64,000 nt of DNA from Monosiga brevicollis MX1 (taxonomy: Eukaryota > Opisthokonta > Choanoflagellata > Craspedida > Salpingoecidae). The translations under genes and the position numbers were made by a program. Positions 50,397 through 61,600 of this stretch are shown here, piece by piece. The notes beneath the pieces are model-generated. The model made no database searches, was not told where the DNA came from, and saw nothing but the letters and a program-made list of their open reading frames with translations. The stretch is taken from assembly GCF_000002865.3 (NCBI RefSeq), contig NW_001865053.1, positions 635,542 to 699,541 on the forward strand. Direction: 5' to 3'. The first letter of the stretch is position 1, and every line of letters begins with the position of its first letter.

Positions 50397-53300
50397 ATGC
50401 GCACCTTCTTGGTGCTAGCGGCGCTTCTCGTCGCCCAGTCCTGTACGTTGCCGTCTCGACAAATTCTTCTCCCGTTGTGCATCAGATTTCGTTTTCAACC
50501 CCTCTCACCGTCACACTTTGTCTTAGGCGCAGAATGGCTGGATGTGCAGTGTGCATTTGGTGACCCCCAGCAAATGGGCCGTCCCATCAGTGTCACCTGG
50601 TCAGGCTCCCTATCCTCATCGAGCATCGACATTTACATGGTCAAGAATTCCGATGTCAATAATCCCTACGCCTGGGAACTGATCAACAGTCATGTGTCGG
50701 TCAACTCTGGCTCCCGCACCATCACCATTCCCGAGGACTACGAGGAAGGCGAGTATGCTTTCTTTTTCACCCTGTACTATTCCTACACGGTCGTGGGCGC
50801 TTGTCCTGGCACTGAGAACAACTACGCCTCTACCTTTTTTGATCTCGTCGAATGGGCTTGCCAGGCACACGCTGAGTGCGGCTCTAGCCACTACTGCGAC
50901 TACAGCGGCGATTGCTACGAGTATGTCATTGCTTCAACGTCCGCCCCACTGTACCAGTGCCACTCAACGTCTGCTTCCCGTGCCTCTCAAATCACCTTCT
51001 GCTCTGCCATTCCAATCTTTCCAGGTGTGCCTTCTGCAGTGACAACTATGATGCCTTTGACGGCCGTTGTCCTGACACCTGCGGTGGCTCGGCCTTTGAA
51101 ATTGGCGACCGCCTCCCCGACATGTCCGAAATCGAGGCCGTCGGTGCGGTACACAGCTTTCTTCTGTCGTCCTGCTCCGCTGGCAACGTGCTGGACACCC
51201 TCACCGACGAGCGCGCTACCTTTGCCCGCAACACATCAACCAGGTCTGTACTCGTTGCCAGCCCCTGACTTTGTTTACCACACTTTATGTCTCAAATTGG
51301 TTTTCTTTCCCGCCATCTCATGTGCCTGACATGCCCGCCTGTCCACCCATAGCTACCCGCAACTCATGACGCCCCGTCTTAAGAGCAAGCTTGAAGACTT
51401 GATGGACAATTTTGCGGAACTGGCCCAGGGATATTATGCCGAGACTTGCGTCTCACCTTACAATCTACACGTGTCCCAAGCCTACGTTCCCCCAGTCGCC
51501 GATGGTCGCGCCCCCACCACGTTTAATGAAGGCCGATCTGCCTTCATCACCACCCAGGAGGGTACGCCTGAAGCCATGCAGATTCTCGTGCTGGCAGCCA
51601 TCCGCTCCAAGTTTGACTGGATCTCCTATGTGGATAACACCACTCTTCGGGTTGGTGCACAGTTGATACCGCCAGCCAGTCTTTCTCCTCTCGACGCTTG
51701 CATGGCTCTCCACTGACACCGCCACCGCTCACTTGTTGCCTTTCTGCCCCTCGACCGTAGGTGAGCGTTATCCGCGAGGGCTGCAAGTCGGCCATTGACC
51801 TCATCTTCGTTTTGGACGGCTCTGGATCCATTGATCGGGAATCGTACGGCGGTACGCCCGGTAACTTTCAATACAAGATTCTCGACTTTGTCAAACAAGT
51901 TGTGTCCTACTTTGACATTAGTGCCAACGCCACACGCGTCGGCGTCATCACCTTTTCCAGCTCGGCCGTTATCAACTTCAACTTGAACAGCTTTTACGAC
52001 AAGAGCGATATGCTTGACGCCATTGACAACATCAACTACCCGGCATCCAGCACCCGCATCTCTTTGGCCCTCGCCTCTGTGCGTCAAAACATGCTCAAGG
52101 AGTATAATGGCATGCGCCCCGAATCTGAGGGCGTGCCCAAGGTCGTCGTGGTCTTGACCGATGGTCAGGCCTCTAGCGGCTACGAACCCGCCTACGAGGC
52201 GGCCCTCCTCAAGGATATGGGCGTCAACATGTTCTCCATTGGTATTGGCTCAAGCATCGATACGGATCAGCTTGAGGACATGGCGACCGCACCATTGGCC
52301 TCGCACATGCATCTTCTGAAGAACTTTGATGCCATTCCCGACATTGTGGATACCATGTCGGCCACGACGTGTGATGCTCCAGCTGTCATTGATTCGGGCT
52401 CCACCACGACAACTACCGTCGAGAACTGCGGCGTCAAGTACTTTCAACCCCAGTGCGGTTCCCTCAGCAGCCTCATCATCGAGCTCGAGATCTTTTCGGG
52501 CGCCGTCGACCTTTACGCTTCTCGTCGTACCCCTTACCCAAGTGCCTTTGATTATCAGTACCGCCTGCTGGCCAGCACGCTCACCAACAACATTGGTCGC
52601 CTGGCTGTTGCGGACGAGAACAGCACCCAGCTCTATCTTGGTGTGCATGGCGCTGGTAGCGGCACCAACGTTTTTCAGGTTGCTGTCTTTGCTGATCTCT
52701 TTGATGGCATGCCCCAATTCTCTGCTGCCATCACTTTTGAGGCTGCTGTCGGCGAGACAGTGTTCACTGTTCCCGAGCTCAACTCGGATCTTGTGCCGCA
52801 AGGAGCGACCCTCTCCTACAACCTGGCTGAATACAGCGGCCTGTTTGCCGTCAATTCGTGGACGGGCGAGATTACCGTCAAGTCTTCCCTCACCAACTAT
52901 CTGGGTCAAACCTTCAACCTTCGCATCCTCGTTGAGGAAGAGTCAGATGATTGCCTCAACGGTATCTTGTTGGTGACCATCACCGTGAACGATGATGAGA
53001 TTCCAGCTCCCCAGTGGCGTGGTATCTCTCTCCCCCCCTTTCGTCTACAGGTCACCGAGGATACACCGGTGGGCCAGGTCGTCCTGACTGTGCAAGCCGA
53101 GGACAACGAGGGTGATCCCATCGTCTACGCGCTGGAATATCCGGATGATGTCAGCGCGCGTCGCCGTCGAGCCACTCCGGCCTTTACCATTGATGCTACC
53201 ACGGGTGCCATCTCGGTGGCTCGTGTGCTCGACGACAGCACGGACGGCACGATTTCCATGAACGTGACTGCCACTGCACAAGACGCCTACATGACAACTG

Positions 53301-55794
53301 CTCGCGCCAGCTTGACCGTCACTGTCGAGGGGGTGGCCTGTCCTGTGGGCTATCACTCAGACACGGGTACTCTGCCTTGCGATGCCAACTCACCCGCTTG
53401 CGCTGCGGATGAGATTGAAACCGCCCCACCCACTGTCACGAGCGATCGTGTTTGCACGCCCTTGAACCCCACAACAACGTCGACTACCACCACCACTACT
53501 ACCACCACTACTACTACCACCACTACCACGACCACGACCACTACCACGACCACGACCACCACTACTACCACTACCACCACCACCACAACAACCACAACAA
53601 CAACCACCACAACCACCACTACTACCACTACAACCACCACAACAACGACTACTACTACCACAACAACTACAACAACCACAACAACCACAACAACCACAAC
53701 AACCACAACAACCACTACCACCACAACAACCACTACCACTACAACCACTACAACCACTACAACCACCACCACCACAACGACTACTTCTGCCCCGACGACA
53801 ACAGATGACAACCCAATCATCATCGAGGACGACGACGATGCCACTACCTCGTCATCGACCACCAGCTCAACAACAACAACTACTACCACATCATCGACTG
53901 CCGACCCCGACCTCGACTTTTCCGCCGGCGCCAATAATGACAATGACAGCGAAGCTGCTACGGGCAAATCAGCGACCAAATGGGTGGGGCCGGTGTCGGC
54001 GCCATTGCGGGCCTTGCCGTCCTGCTGCTTCTTTTGCTGGTCCTGCTGCGTCGCGGCGCTCATGGTGCCTCCAAGCTGGAAACTTTCTCCGAAGATGTTG
54101 AGCGCAAATTCCGTCGTGTTGCCGTTTTTGATCACCTTCGCACAGGTCGCAAGTGCCTGGCCCTGAACGACAAGGAGCTGCATGGCGTGTACAACGCGCT
54201 CTGCCTGCGCATGCCTGATCCTGATGCTGTTGCCTACTATCGAGGTAACCTTCACCGTACACTCAAGTCAAAGGTTGACAAGAAGGATCCGGCTGCCGCT
54301 GCAGAGCAAGCCGTGGATTTGCTTCAGGACCCTCTGATCGACCTGTTGGTGGAAATTGCGATTGATTGTGCCGCTCTCAACCCCTCGTTGTACGAGGAGC
54401 CCGTTGCGCGGGCTGGCTCGAGTGAGGCCCTGTACTCGGAGATTGACGACTACAACCCGTACCTCAACCCCTTTGGCAACAACCCCTATGGCTCACATCT
54501 TTATGCTGCTCCCGAGTATGAGGCCTTGTATGAGGATGCGTCCATGAGCCGTGACTATGTCTCCCCGTCCTCGTCTGACCCCCTGTACGCCGATCCCATG
54601 AGCACTACTACCTATGGTCGCGCTGCCAACGCCAAGGCAGGTCATGGTGGCGTGTATGAGCTGGCTGTTCTTCCTGGTGCAGATGATACCTATGCAATGG
54701 CTTGCCGCGATGGCCCTCCGCCTGCTTATGAAGACGGCATCTATGACATGGCTCAAGGCAAGGGCCAACAGCCTGAAGGTGGTGCCGATGACATCTACGA
54801 CATGGCTCATCAGGTTGGCGCCAAGGCTACCAAGCGAGGTGCCCCAGCCCAAGCGCAAGACACGTATGAACTGGCCGATCCCGAATCGGAGGACATGTAT
54901 GCCATGGCTTCACCGGATGATGATGAATGCACCTACGATGTAGCCCGCCCACAGGGTGGCCGCGCTTTCAAGGGCCAAGCGAGCAAGGGCATGCCCGGTC
55001 AGATGGGCGCGCGTGCATTGGCAGCTGGCCAGAAGGCCTCAGCCTACGACGTGGCAGCTCCAGCTGGTGATGACGATACCTACGCTCTGGCTTCTCAAGA
55101 TCGCGCTGCCGCCTCTGGTGCTGACAGCTACGAGCTTGCCCGCCCGGGCGAAACAATCTACGATGATGCCATGATGCTGGGCGAAACCCCGCAAACGAGC
55201 AGCACGGACGGTGGCAACCCGGCACAAGGTGTGCGCATGCGACCCAAGCGCGGCGCGAATGCGGCTGAGTACCAAATGGCCACTGGACGTGGGGCCAAGG
55301 CCAGCGATTATGCCCTCGCAAAGGATTCGGCTCGTGACTCTACTGCAGAACCGAGCTATGCCTTGGCCGAGAATGAGAACGAGAACGGTGACAATGATGA
55401 TGAAGACGACTACGCCACGGCCAACCAGACGCACGACCGTACGAGTGTGTATGATACGCTGCCTGGCGGCGTGTACGACATTGGCCAAACCGCGGGTTCA
55501 AACGCCGATCTGTATGCTCTGGCTCAGGAAGAGGACGCCACCGGTGAGACTGAGACCGAATTGGATTACGTGCTAGCCATTAACAAGGGTGGCCCTTCAG
55601 CAACCGGTATCTATCAACTGGCAGATACGGGTGATGCCGAGGGCGATTATGAGATGGCTGCGGGCACCGACGAAGTGTATGATGATGACGACATCTACGA
55701 CTCGCGCACTGTGATGTCTGAAGTCACTGCCACCGATGGCGAGTATCTCACTTTGAGCGACAAGGGCAGCCGTCGTCAATCGACGATTATTTAA
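50397..55794 (+). CDS. Hedgling-like N-hh/VWA/cadherin receptor with Tyr-rich tail
   Basis: Type I membrane protein, about 1622 residues if spliced as follows: 50397-50442, 50527-50920, 51025-51243, 51353-51650, 51761-53850, 53973-55794. Exon 1 is a signal peptide (MRTFLVLAALLVAQS). Exons 2-3 form a Cys-containing ectodomain (FCSDNYDAFDGRCPDTCGG). Exon 4 and the start of exon 5 match the Hedgehog signalling domain (QLMTPRLKSKLEDL, FNEGRSAFITT, KFDWISYVDNTTLRVSV). A VWA domain follows at once (LIFVLDGSGSIDRES, VVVVLTDGQ), with the MIDAS residues intact. Then come a beta-rich segment, two cadherin-like repeats (LFAVNSWTGEITV; LQVTEDTPVGQVVLTVQAED with FTIDATTGAISV), a short Cys-rich unit (CPVGYHSDTGTLPCD), about 105 Thr, one TM helix (GAIAGLAVLLLLLLVLLRRG, about 53995-54054) and a tail with about 19 Y-x-x-A motifs. 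N-hh next to VWA and cadherins is the hedgling architecture. The step into the TM frame needs the weak-donor intron 53851-53972 or an indel. Confidence 0.85.
51353..51775 (+). other. Hedgehog N-terminal signalling (N-hh) domain
   Basis: Sub-feature of the hedgling-like gene. QLMTPRLKSKLEDL matches RLMTQRCKDKLNAL of Sonic hedgehog; EGRSAFITT matches EGRAVDITT; LAAIRSKFDWISYVDNTTLR with VSV matches [20 protein letters not shown] with SV. The intron 51651-51760 falls between LR and VSV. No Hint (autoprocessing) domain is present. Confidence 0.8.
53467..53790 (+). repeat. Imperfect (ACN)n array encoding a poly-Thr stalk
   Basis: ACC, ACT, ACA and ACG codons are mixed over about 107 codons, nearly all Thr, between the Cys-rich unit and a Ser/Thr/Asp-rich linker. 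It is likely an O-glycosylated mucin-like stalk. The antisense frame gives an artefactual poly-Val protein. Confidence 0.95.
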
Positions 55795-56198
55795 ATGAGA
55801 CGCTTCTTCGAGTGCGCTCTTGCTTGCGTTTTGTATGTTTTTATTGAACCTCCCTTTTCATGTTGTTTGCATAATGCTTTTTTGTTAATATACATGTATC
55901 TGCGAAGCTCTTTTGCTTTGCTTTGACTTGATGATTCTGATTGGCGTAACTGCGTGTGATTATCTGTGTACTAAATGGCCTGGGCAATGTGAGTCCCCAC
56001 TTGCCCATCTTGCTCTGCGTGATGCCCAGCAACCGTTGCAATCTCAATTGCTAAACATTAAACATAAAAAAAAAAGTTCATCTATGTGATGCGAATCCCT
56101 TTGACAACAAAACCGATGAAAAAACCTAGAACACTGCCCACGAACTTTACGACGAAAGGAGACACAATGTCATGTTGCTGGCAGCGGCTTGCAGTCGG
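55795..56198. other. Convergent intergenic region, hedgling-like / SLC49A3-like
   Basis: About 400 bp of AT-richer 3' flank between two stops, with a poly-A run near 56066-56075. No gene seen. Confidence 0.6.
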
Positions 56199-56894
56199 TC
56201 AGACCTGAACATTAAAGGTTTTGTGGCTTGCTTCCGCTTCCAGGCGATGATATCTCGTCTTGATGCAAAGCGCACCGATGGTGGCTGCGCCCGTGACTCC
56301 CGCAAACATGTAAAGGGCTCGTGGATACTGGTGAAACTCTGTGTAGTCATCATCGTCGTCACTGTAATGGCTGACGTTGTGAAAAACATGTCCATGATTG
56401 TCCACGTAGACCACATCACCCGCCAGCGCGCTCGTAGCAAACATGAGCACAGTACCAAGCGCTTGACTGAAAATCCAGATCAGGCCCCTGATGATAAATG
56501 CAAAGGAGAGGAGAGCAAGAAAAGCAAAGGAAACAAGAGCGCGGTGAAAGAGGGTAGCAAAGCAAGAGGCTTGATCTTGAGGTACACTAGAGAGTCTCGA
56601 CGAGCATCTGCTGATGGGAGTCAATCCTACGTGCTCAAACCCTCGTTGACAGGGTATGTGATCTCCACACAAAGCTCAAGGCCGGTGGGCAGGGCAGAGA
56701 AGGCAGCCAGACCGAGAATGCCACAGCTGGTGGCCAGCAGAGCAAAGTGATCCGGCTTGTCAAAGAACACGATGCCCACGACTGAGATCGCGGCAATGAC
56801 AAAGGCGCCCTAGATGAAGATTGAGGGTTGAGAGAGAAGCATGGGTGACAAGCGGCATCATCGAACCACATAACACGACCAAGAAACGAAAAAA

Positions 56895-56937
<43 letters not shown>

Positions 56938-58581
56938 AAAACAAAAAAACAACCCAAATGAAAAGAGAGAGCAAACAGGCGAAAGCAGCACGCGCAGCAT
57001 GGCACACCTTAAAAATAGTGAGAAAGCAGTGGTACTTGTCCAGCAAAGCGCCGGCAACGCCAGCACCAATGAGTCCTGCAACAATCATGACAATGCCCAA
57101 GTACCCAGCTTGGTCGTCTGAATAACCTTGGCCTACCAAAGATGGCGTTGAGGCACTCATGATCAATGTGCGGCAGGTTCAAAGCATCTACATCATCTCG
57201 TGCATGAGGGGCTGTGGCGTCGTACCGGCGGTGAGCTGGCCGAGGAGGGAGGTCACACTAGAAATGAGGGCAATACCCACGGCAAAGCTAAAAAGGAGTG
57301 CCCAGTAAGCTGGGTTGCGGATCAAACGACCGAGTCCCTCCTTGAAGTTGACAGATTCCACTGAAGCGGAGGCAGAGGGCGGTGTTGGAGGGCGCGACTT
57401 GAAGAAAGCCACGGTAGCAATGAGACCGACGAGCGCCGGGATGGCCATGACGAGCAACATGAGACGCATGTCCGCGGGCTTGGACACGATGGCGGGTGTG
57501 AGGGCCGAGGCGACGGCCATGCCCAAGGGGTTGGCCACTGAGGCCAGGGTGTTGGCCACAGCTCGTTCCGACTCGCCAAACCATTGGGCCGCCAGCAGAG
57601 TAGGCGAGTCAAGAAAAACTGAGGAGGCATCATGTGCGTGTGTGTGTGCGTGTGTGTCGCAGCGGTAAGATGCTGACCTCCAGACAAGCGAGGGACAAAC
57701 GCGAAGGAGCGGGCCTGCGATTCTGCACAGGGCAGGGTGGCTTCAGTATGGGAACGGTTGGATCGCACCTGGTTGGGCCATGGCTGTGATGGCCTGGCCG
57801 GCAAAGACAGCGGCCAGCTTTGAGTGGGGGGCTTGTGCATAGTCACCGCCGTAACGAACGACTGTGCCAGCAGCGTTGAGGAAGGCGGACAGGATCATGC
57901 TGTAGCGCAGTCCAAAGGTGTTGAGGACATATGTCCCGGCAAAGCCCAATGGCACAGAGATCATCATAAAGAGCATGGAAGTCATGGACAAGGAAAATTC
58001 CTGGTAATCAACAAGAACAACAACAACAACAACAACGTGGAAGGATGCGTGAGCGGTTGGGCGATTCAATATATACTCGCCAGGGGTGGAGGTGTATCAT
58101 CCTACGTTGGTGTCATAATACTCCTTGAAAATTTCCACGATGGGGGCAAAGGAGAGCCAGGCCATGGCATTGGAGATTTGCAGCAGCACCAGGATACTCT
58201 AAATGCAGTGCCAAAGGGTAAAGAAGGGCACAGGCAAGGGTGAGGGGAGACGTCTGTTATCGAGCGATACGAACATGAACCCGCTCAGTGTGTACGCGGA
58301 CAAGTCAAAAGAGTAGCCATGCCACTCCAGCGCTTCCATGCACCCCCTCCCCTCCCCGTCACCTCTTCACCTTTCTCTGAGGGGTGAGGGCGCGAGACTC
58401 ATGTGCATGACCAACAGCCGGAGAAGGTGCCTACCAGCATGAGCCATCGGTTGCTGTAAACTTGATACTCGGAGGTCTTCAGATCCTTCTTCTTCTCAGG
58501 GGCTTGGTTTGCCAAAGTCCCCATGGTGGCCGAGTCGTTCAACAGAGGACTATCCTCCGCCTGCCCAAACCCGCGATCCAT
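56199..58581 (-). CDS. SLC49A3 (MFSD7)-like major facilitator transporter
   Basis: Twelve-helix membrane transporter of the SLC49 family (FLVCR haem/choline carriers and relatives); the substrate is unknown for this branch. The likely start is ATG at 58581 (MDRGFGQAEDSPLLNDSATM), which contains the acidic dileucine EDSPLL; the adjacent gap means an upstream start cannot be excluded. Then come YQVYSNRWLMLV, typical of SLC49 before helix 1 (about 58460), NAMAWLSFAPIVEIFKEYYD (about 58150), LFMMISVPLGFAGTYVLNTF (about 57960-57910), the strong block WFGESERAVANTLASVANPL with GMAVASALTPAIV (about 57580-57490), and RPPTPPSAS (about 57380). They are followed by AYWALLFSFAVGIALISSV (about 57300), GYLGIVMIVAGLIGAGVAGA (about 57110) and GLIWIFSQALGTVLMFATSA (about 56500). 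The tail ends SHKTFNVQV with TGA at 56199-56201. The WFGESERAVAN-to-RPPTPPS block fits SLC49A3 better than FLVCR1/2. About seven introns. Confidence 0.85.
56888..56952 (-). repeat. (GTTTTT)n-type T-rich tandem repeat in an intron
   Basis: AAAAAC and AAAAC units on the plus strand are GTTTTT/GTTTT on the sense strand of the SLC49A3-like gene, within the intron between about 56810 and 57010. Confidence 0.85.
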
Positions 58582-58594
58582 GCCGGTGTCTACC

Positions 58595-58644
58595 NNNNNN
58601 NNNNNNNNNNNNNNNNNNNNNNNNNNNNNNNNNNNNNNNNNNNN
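58595..58644. other. Assembly gap (50 N)
   Basis: A run of exactly 50 N between the divergent starts of the SLC49A3-like and SHPRH-like genes. A round number suggests a placeholder, so the true length is unknown. Confidence 0.99.
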
Positions 58645-58660
58645 TCCGCCGCATGTCCGC

Positions 58661-61600
58661 ATGGCGGCCGTGGCCGTGGCACCCCCAGGCCCTCAATGGA
58701 TCCCCGTGGCTGAAATTCCCCTGACTGAAATCGGTAGCCCCAGCCCTCACTCACCACTGCCAGACCACCGCCTGATGCACCTGGCACGGCTAGCTGATGT
58801 TCAGCTCCTGGTCCTTGCCATGGCTTCGCGGCCTGGAACGCTTTGGGGATTCGTGGCTGCTAATCGTCCGCTGCACGACTTGAAAAACCTCATCCAGCAT
58901 CGTGCCCTGCAAATTTCTTGTCTGGATGGCCAGACCAAGCCCAAGGTGGGCACACTCCTGCCTGGGCCCGAGATCGTGCACTTCCACTGCTCACCCCCCA
59001 CCAATTGTGCCAACGTTCGCTCATCGCCCTTAGCTGATCTTGAGCGTCTTCTCCAGCCTAACCCACGCTGCATGGTGCAAGGTTGCCGCGTTGCTCAACA
59101 TTTCTCCATCTTTTATGTAAGTCGTTGTTGCAACGAATGGTGTTCACGCACATTGGGCAGCGCTTTGGGACTCGTGTCTTGACCTTTGCATCGTTGTTTT
59201 TGCCCAATGTCACCTCAAACATGCAGCTCCAGGCCGCCGCCAACACCACAAGAAGCCATGCGAGCCCTCGAGCAAGTGTCGGCCCGGGCTGCACCCACGG
59301 AATCGGCTGATTCAGTACGTGCATATCTTACACTGGCACCCCGCCATTCACCGCTGGTCTGAGCAAAATATCTCTCCTCCAACAGTTTTCAACCTTACCT
59401 TGGTCAACTGCTCGCTGCGCTAGTCGCTCGCTCCTGCAGCACTACAAACCACCCTCTACGGCTACCAGCTGGCGGGATTAAAGTGGATGTTGGCCCGTGA
59501 GCAAGAACCTGGCGCCGCCATGATGTTCGCACTCGGGTCTTGCTTTCTTTCAGCCTTTCGTCAGCCGTTGCCTCAGACTTTAGAGCCACGTACCTCACGC
59601 CCTTTTTTTTGGGCCCCTATCTTTTGTTGCGTGCTCGCGATGGTGTCGCCTTCTCAGCCCATTATTTGAACGGCAATCCTCCTATTGGGTGCATTGTTAT
59701 ACCCAACAGCCTTTCTGCGATCCACCCAAGATATCCGTTCGGGGTGGTAGGTCTGTCTGGGTTTGGATCCAGCCGTTGCGTGCGATGCACTTTTCCTGGC
59801 ACTCTGTCATCCTGCACCACTGATTGCTGATAGGCATGCTCATCGATGATATGGGAGTTGGCAAGAGCCTACAGATGCTGTCCCTCATTGCGGCCCACCC
59901 TGCTCCACGCGGTGCTGTATGGGTGCCCACTTTGGCGAGTCCCCCCGAGCCTAGTTCAACACAGCGTGGTATGTGCATCTGGGTTCTGCTGGTCTGAAAT
60001 GCAGCGAGGTTATAGCGCAGCGTATTGTATTTGGTATCACCAGTGCATGTTATGGACAATACGCCTTGCTAGATCGCGTGCAGCGGTGCTATTGCGGAGG
60101 CAAAGGCGATCCAGCCGACCCGCATCCGGATGAGACCGTGCGCTGTACTGGGTGCCGCGTTGTGCATCATGTGTTTTGTGCTGGGTTCCAGTCACACATC
60201 GAGGCTTTCTACGTGTGCGTGGACACCCTTGCCATGAGCGCTCGCCCATCAAAGAGCTCATTTGCATGCGCAATTCTCTGGTATCGCGACGGTAATCTGG
60301 TTCATTCTGGGTGCAACACGGCAGATGTCTATCCTGCATGGCCGAGCAGCAACAATTACAGCAGTCACGCATACCTCTTGGATGCACTCTAATTGTGGTT
60401 CCCCAGCATCTGCCACATCAATGGCTTGAGGAGTGCAGCAAGCATTTCGCGGTTGGTGATTCGATTCTGAGTGCGCCGATCAAGCCAGACCAAGCTTGAC
60501 TCTGCAATGCTTGGTGCCGCCTCATCCACCATCTCATGTGCTTGCTGGCAGCCGAGCACCTTTCGCACGTTTGTTTACCGAGGCGCCGTTGAGGGGGCCC
60601 AGGCCATTCGCCCCGCTGAACTGGCTCAATACGATATCGTGGTAAAGGGCGTTGCTGATCCGATCGCTTCGAGCGGGACCTGATTACCGGAATTGAGCGG
60701 CTTTGCCGATGAAAATTCTCGCGCCCATGCGTTGGTCTGACCCGTGCACCATTGTGTGTAGCTGACGACCTATCGTGTACTGACGGCCGAGGTGCACCAT
60801 GCGCCCAACGCACGCCGGCCCAAGCGCTATGAGAAGATCATTTCACCACTCCGTCTCGTGCGCTTTTGGCGCACGATTTTTGACGAGGCCCAAGGCATCA
60901 AGGGCGTCAATACGCACATTGGGGCCATGATATCGTAAGGCCAGCAGTAGTTTTTTTTCTGACTTGCCTGCTCATGATTTGCACCCCCTCACACGCCCAA
61001 CCCCAAGCTTGCTCGTTGCTCCTTTAACAATAAAGCTGTATGTGTCCGCAAAGCTCACGCTGGGTATGAACATTGCACTTGAATTGCAGGGCGCTGGAGA
61101 CAGAGCACCGGTGGTGCGTGACTGGAACACCCATATCAAGCGACGTGCTCGCTGATTTACATTGGCAGCTTCAATTCTTGCGCTTGGAACCTCTGACCAA
61201 GGAGATAACTTGGCGTGGCTGCAGAAAGGGACCCAGACCATGGGCTGTGGTCTGTCCTGGGCCACTTTTGCCTTCGCCGTAACCGCAGCATCAATCCATT
61301 GCCGCAGCAACATCATCACATTATATTGCTCAAGTTTGGTGCTATTGAGCGCGACGCATACAACGCTCTTGGTCACAAGCTCAAAGAACACCAGCCCGCG
61401 GTAGGTACCCCCTGGCCCGTTGTTTTCGCGCCCGCAAGGTCGCGGGTGCAAGGTGCCTGCATCTGTGATGCTGTGATGGGCCGTTGAGTGCCACCGTGCC
61501 ACTTTTGAGCCTCACTGCGCTGCGTTTTACACGCCGCTGCGCACACTTCACTTTCTTAGTTGCTGGCCAAGCTATTGGCCCACACACACGTCGGCGATGC

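Noticed and set aside
53353-54255. Long minus-strand frame reading poly-Val
   Set aside because: It is the antisense of the (ACN)n Thr tract of the hedgling-like gene.
53980-55794. Independent gene starting at the ATG at 53980
   Set aside because: It starts at a TM helix without a leader exon or promoter space; the intron 53851-53972 joins it in phase to the ectodomain.
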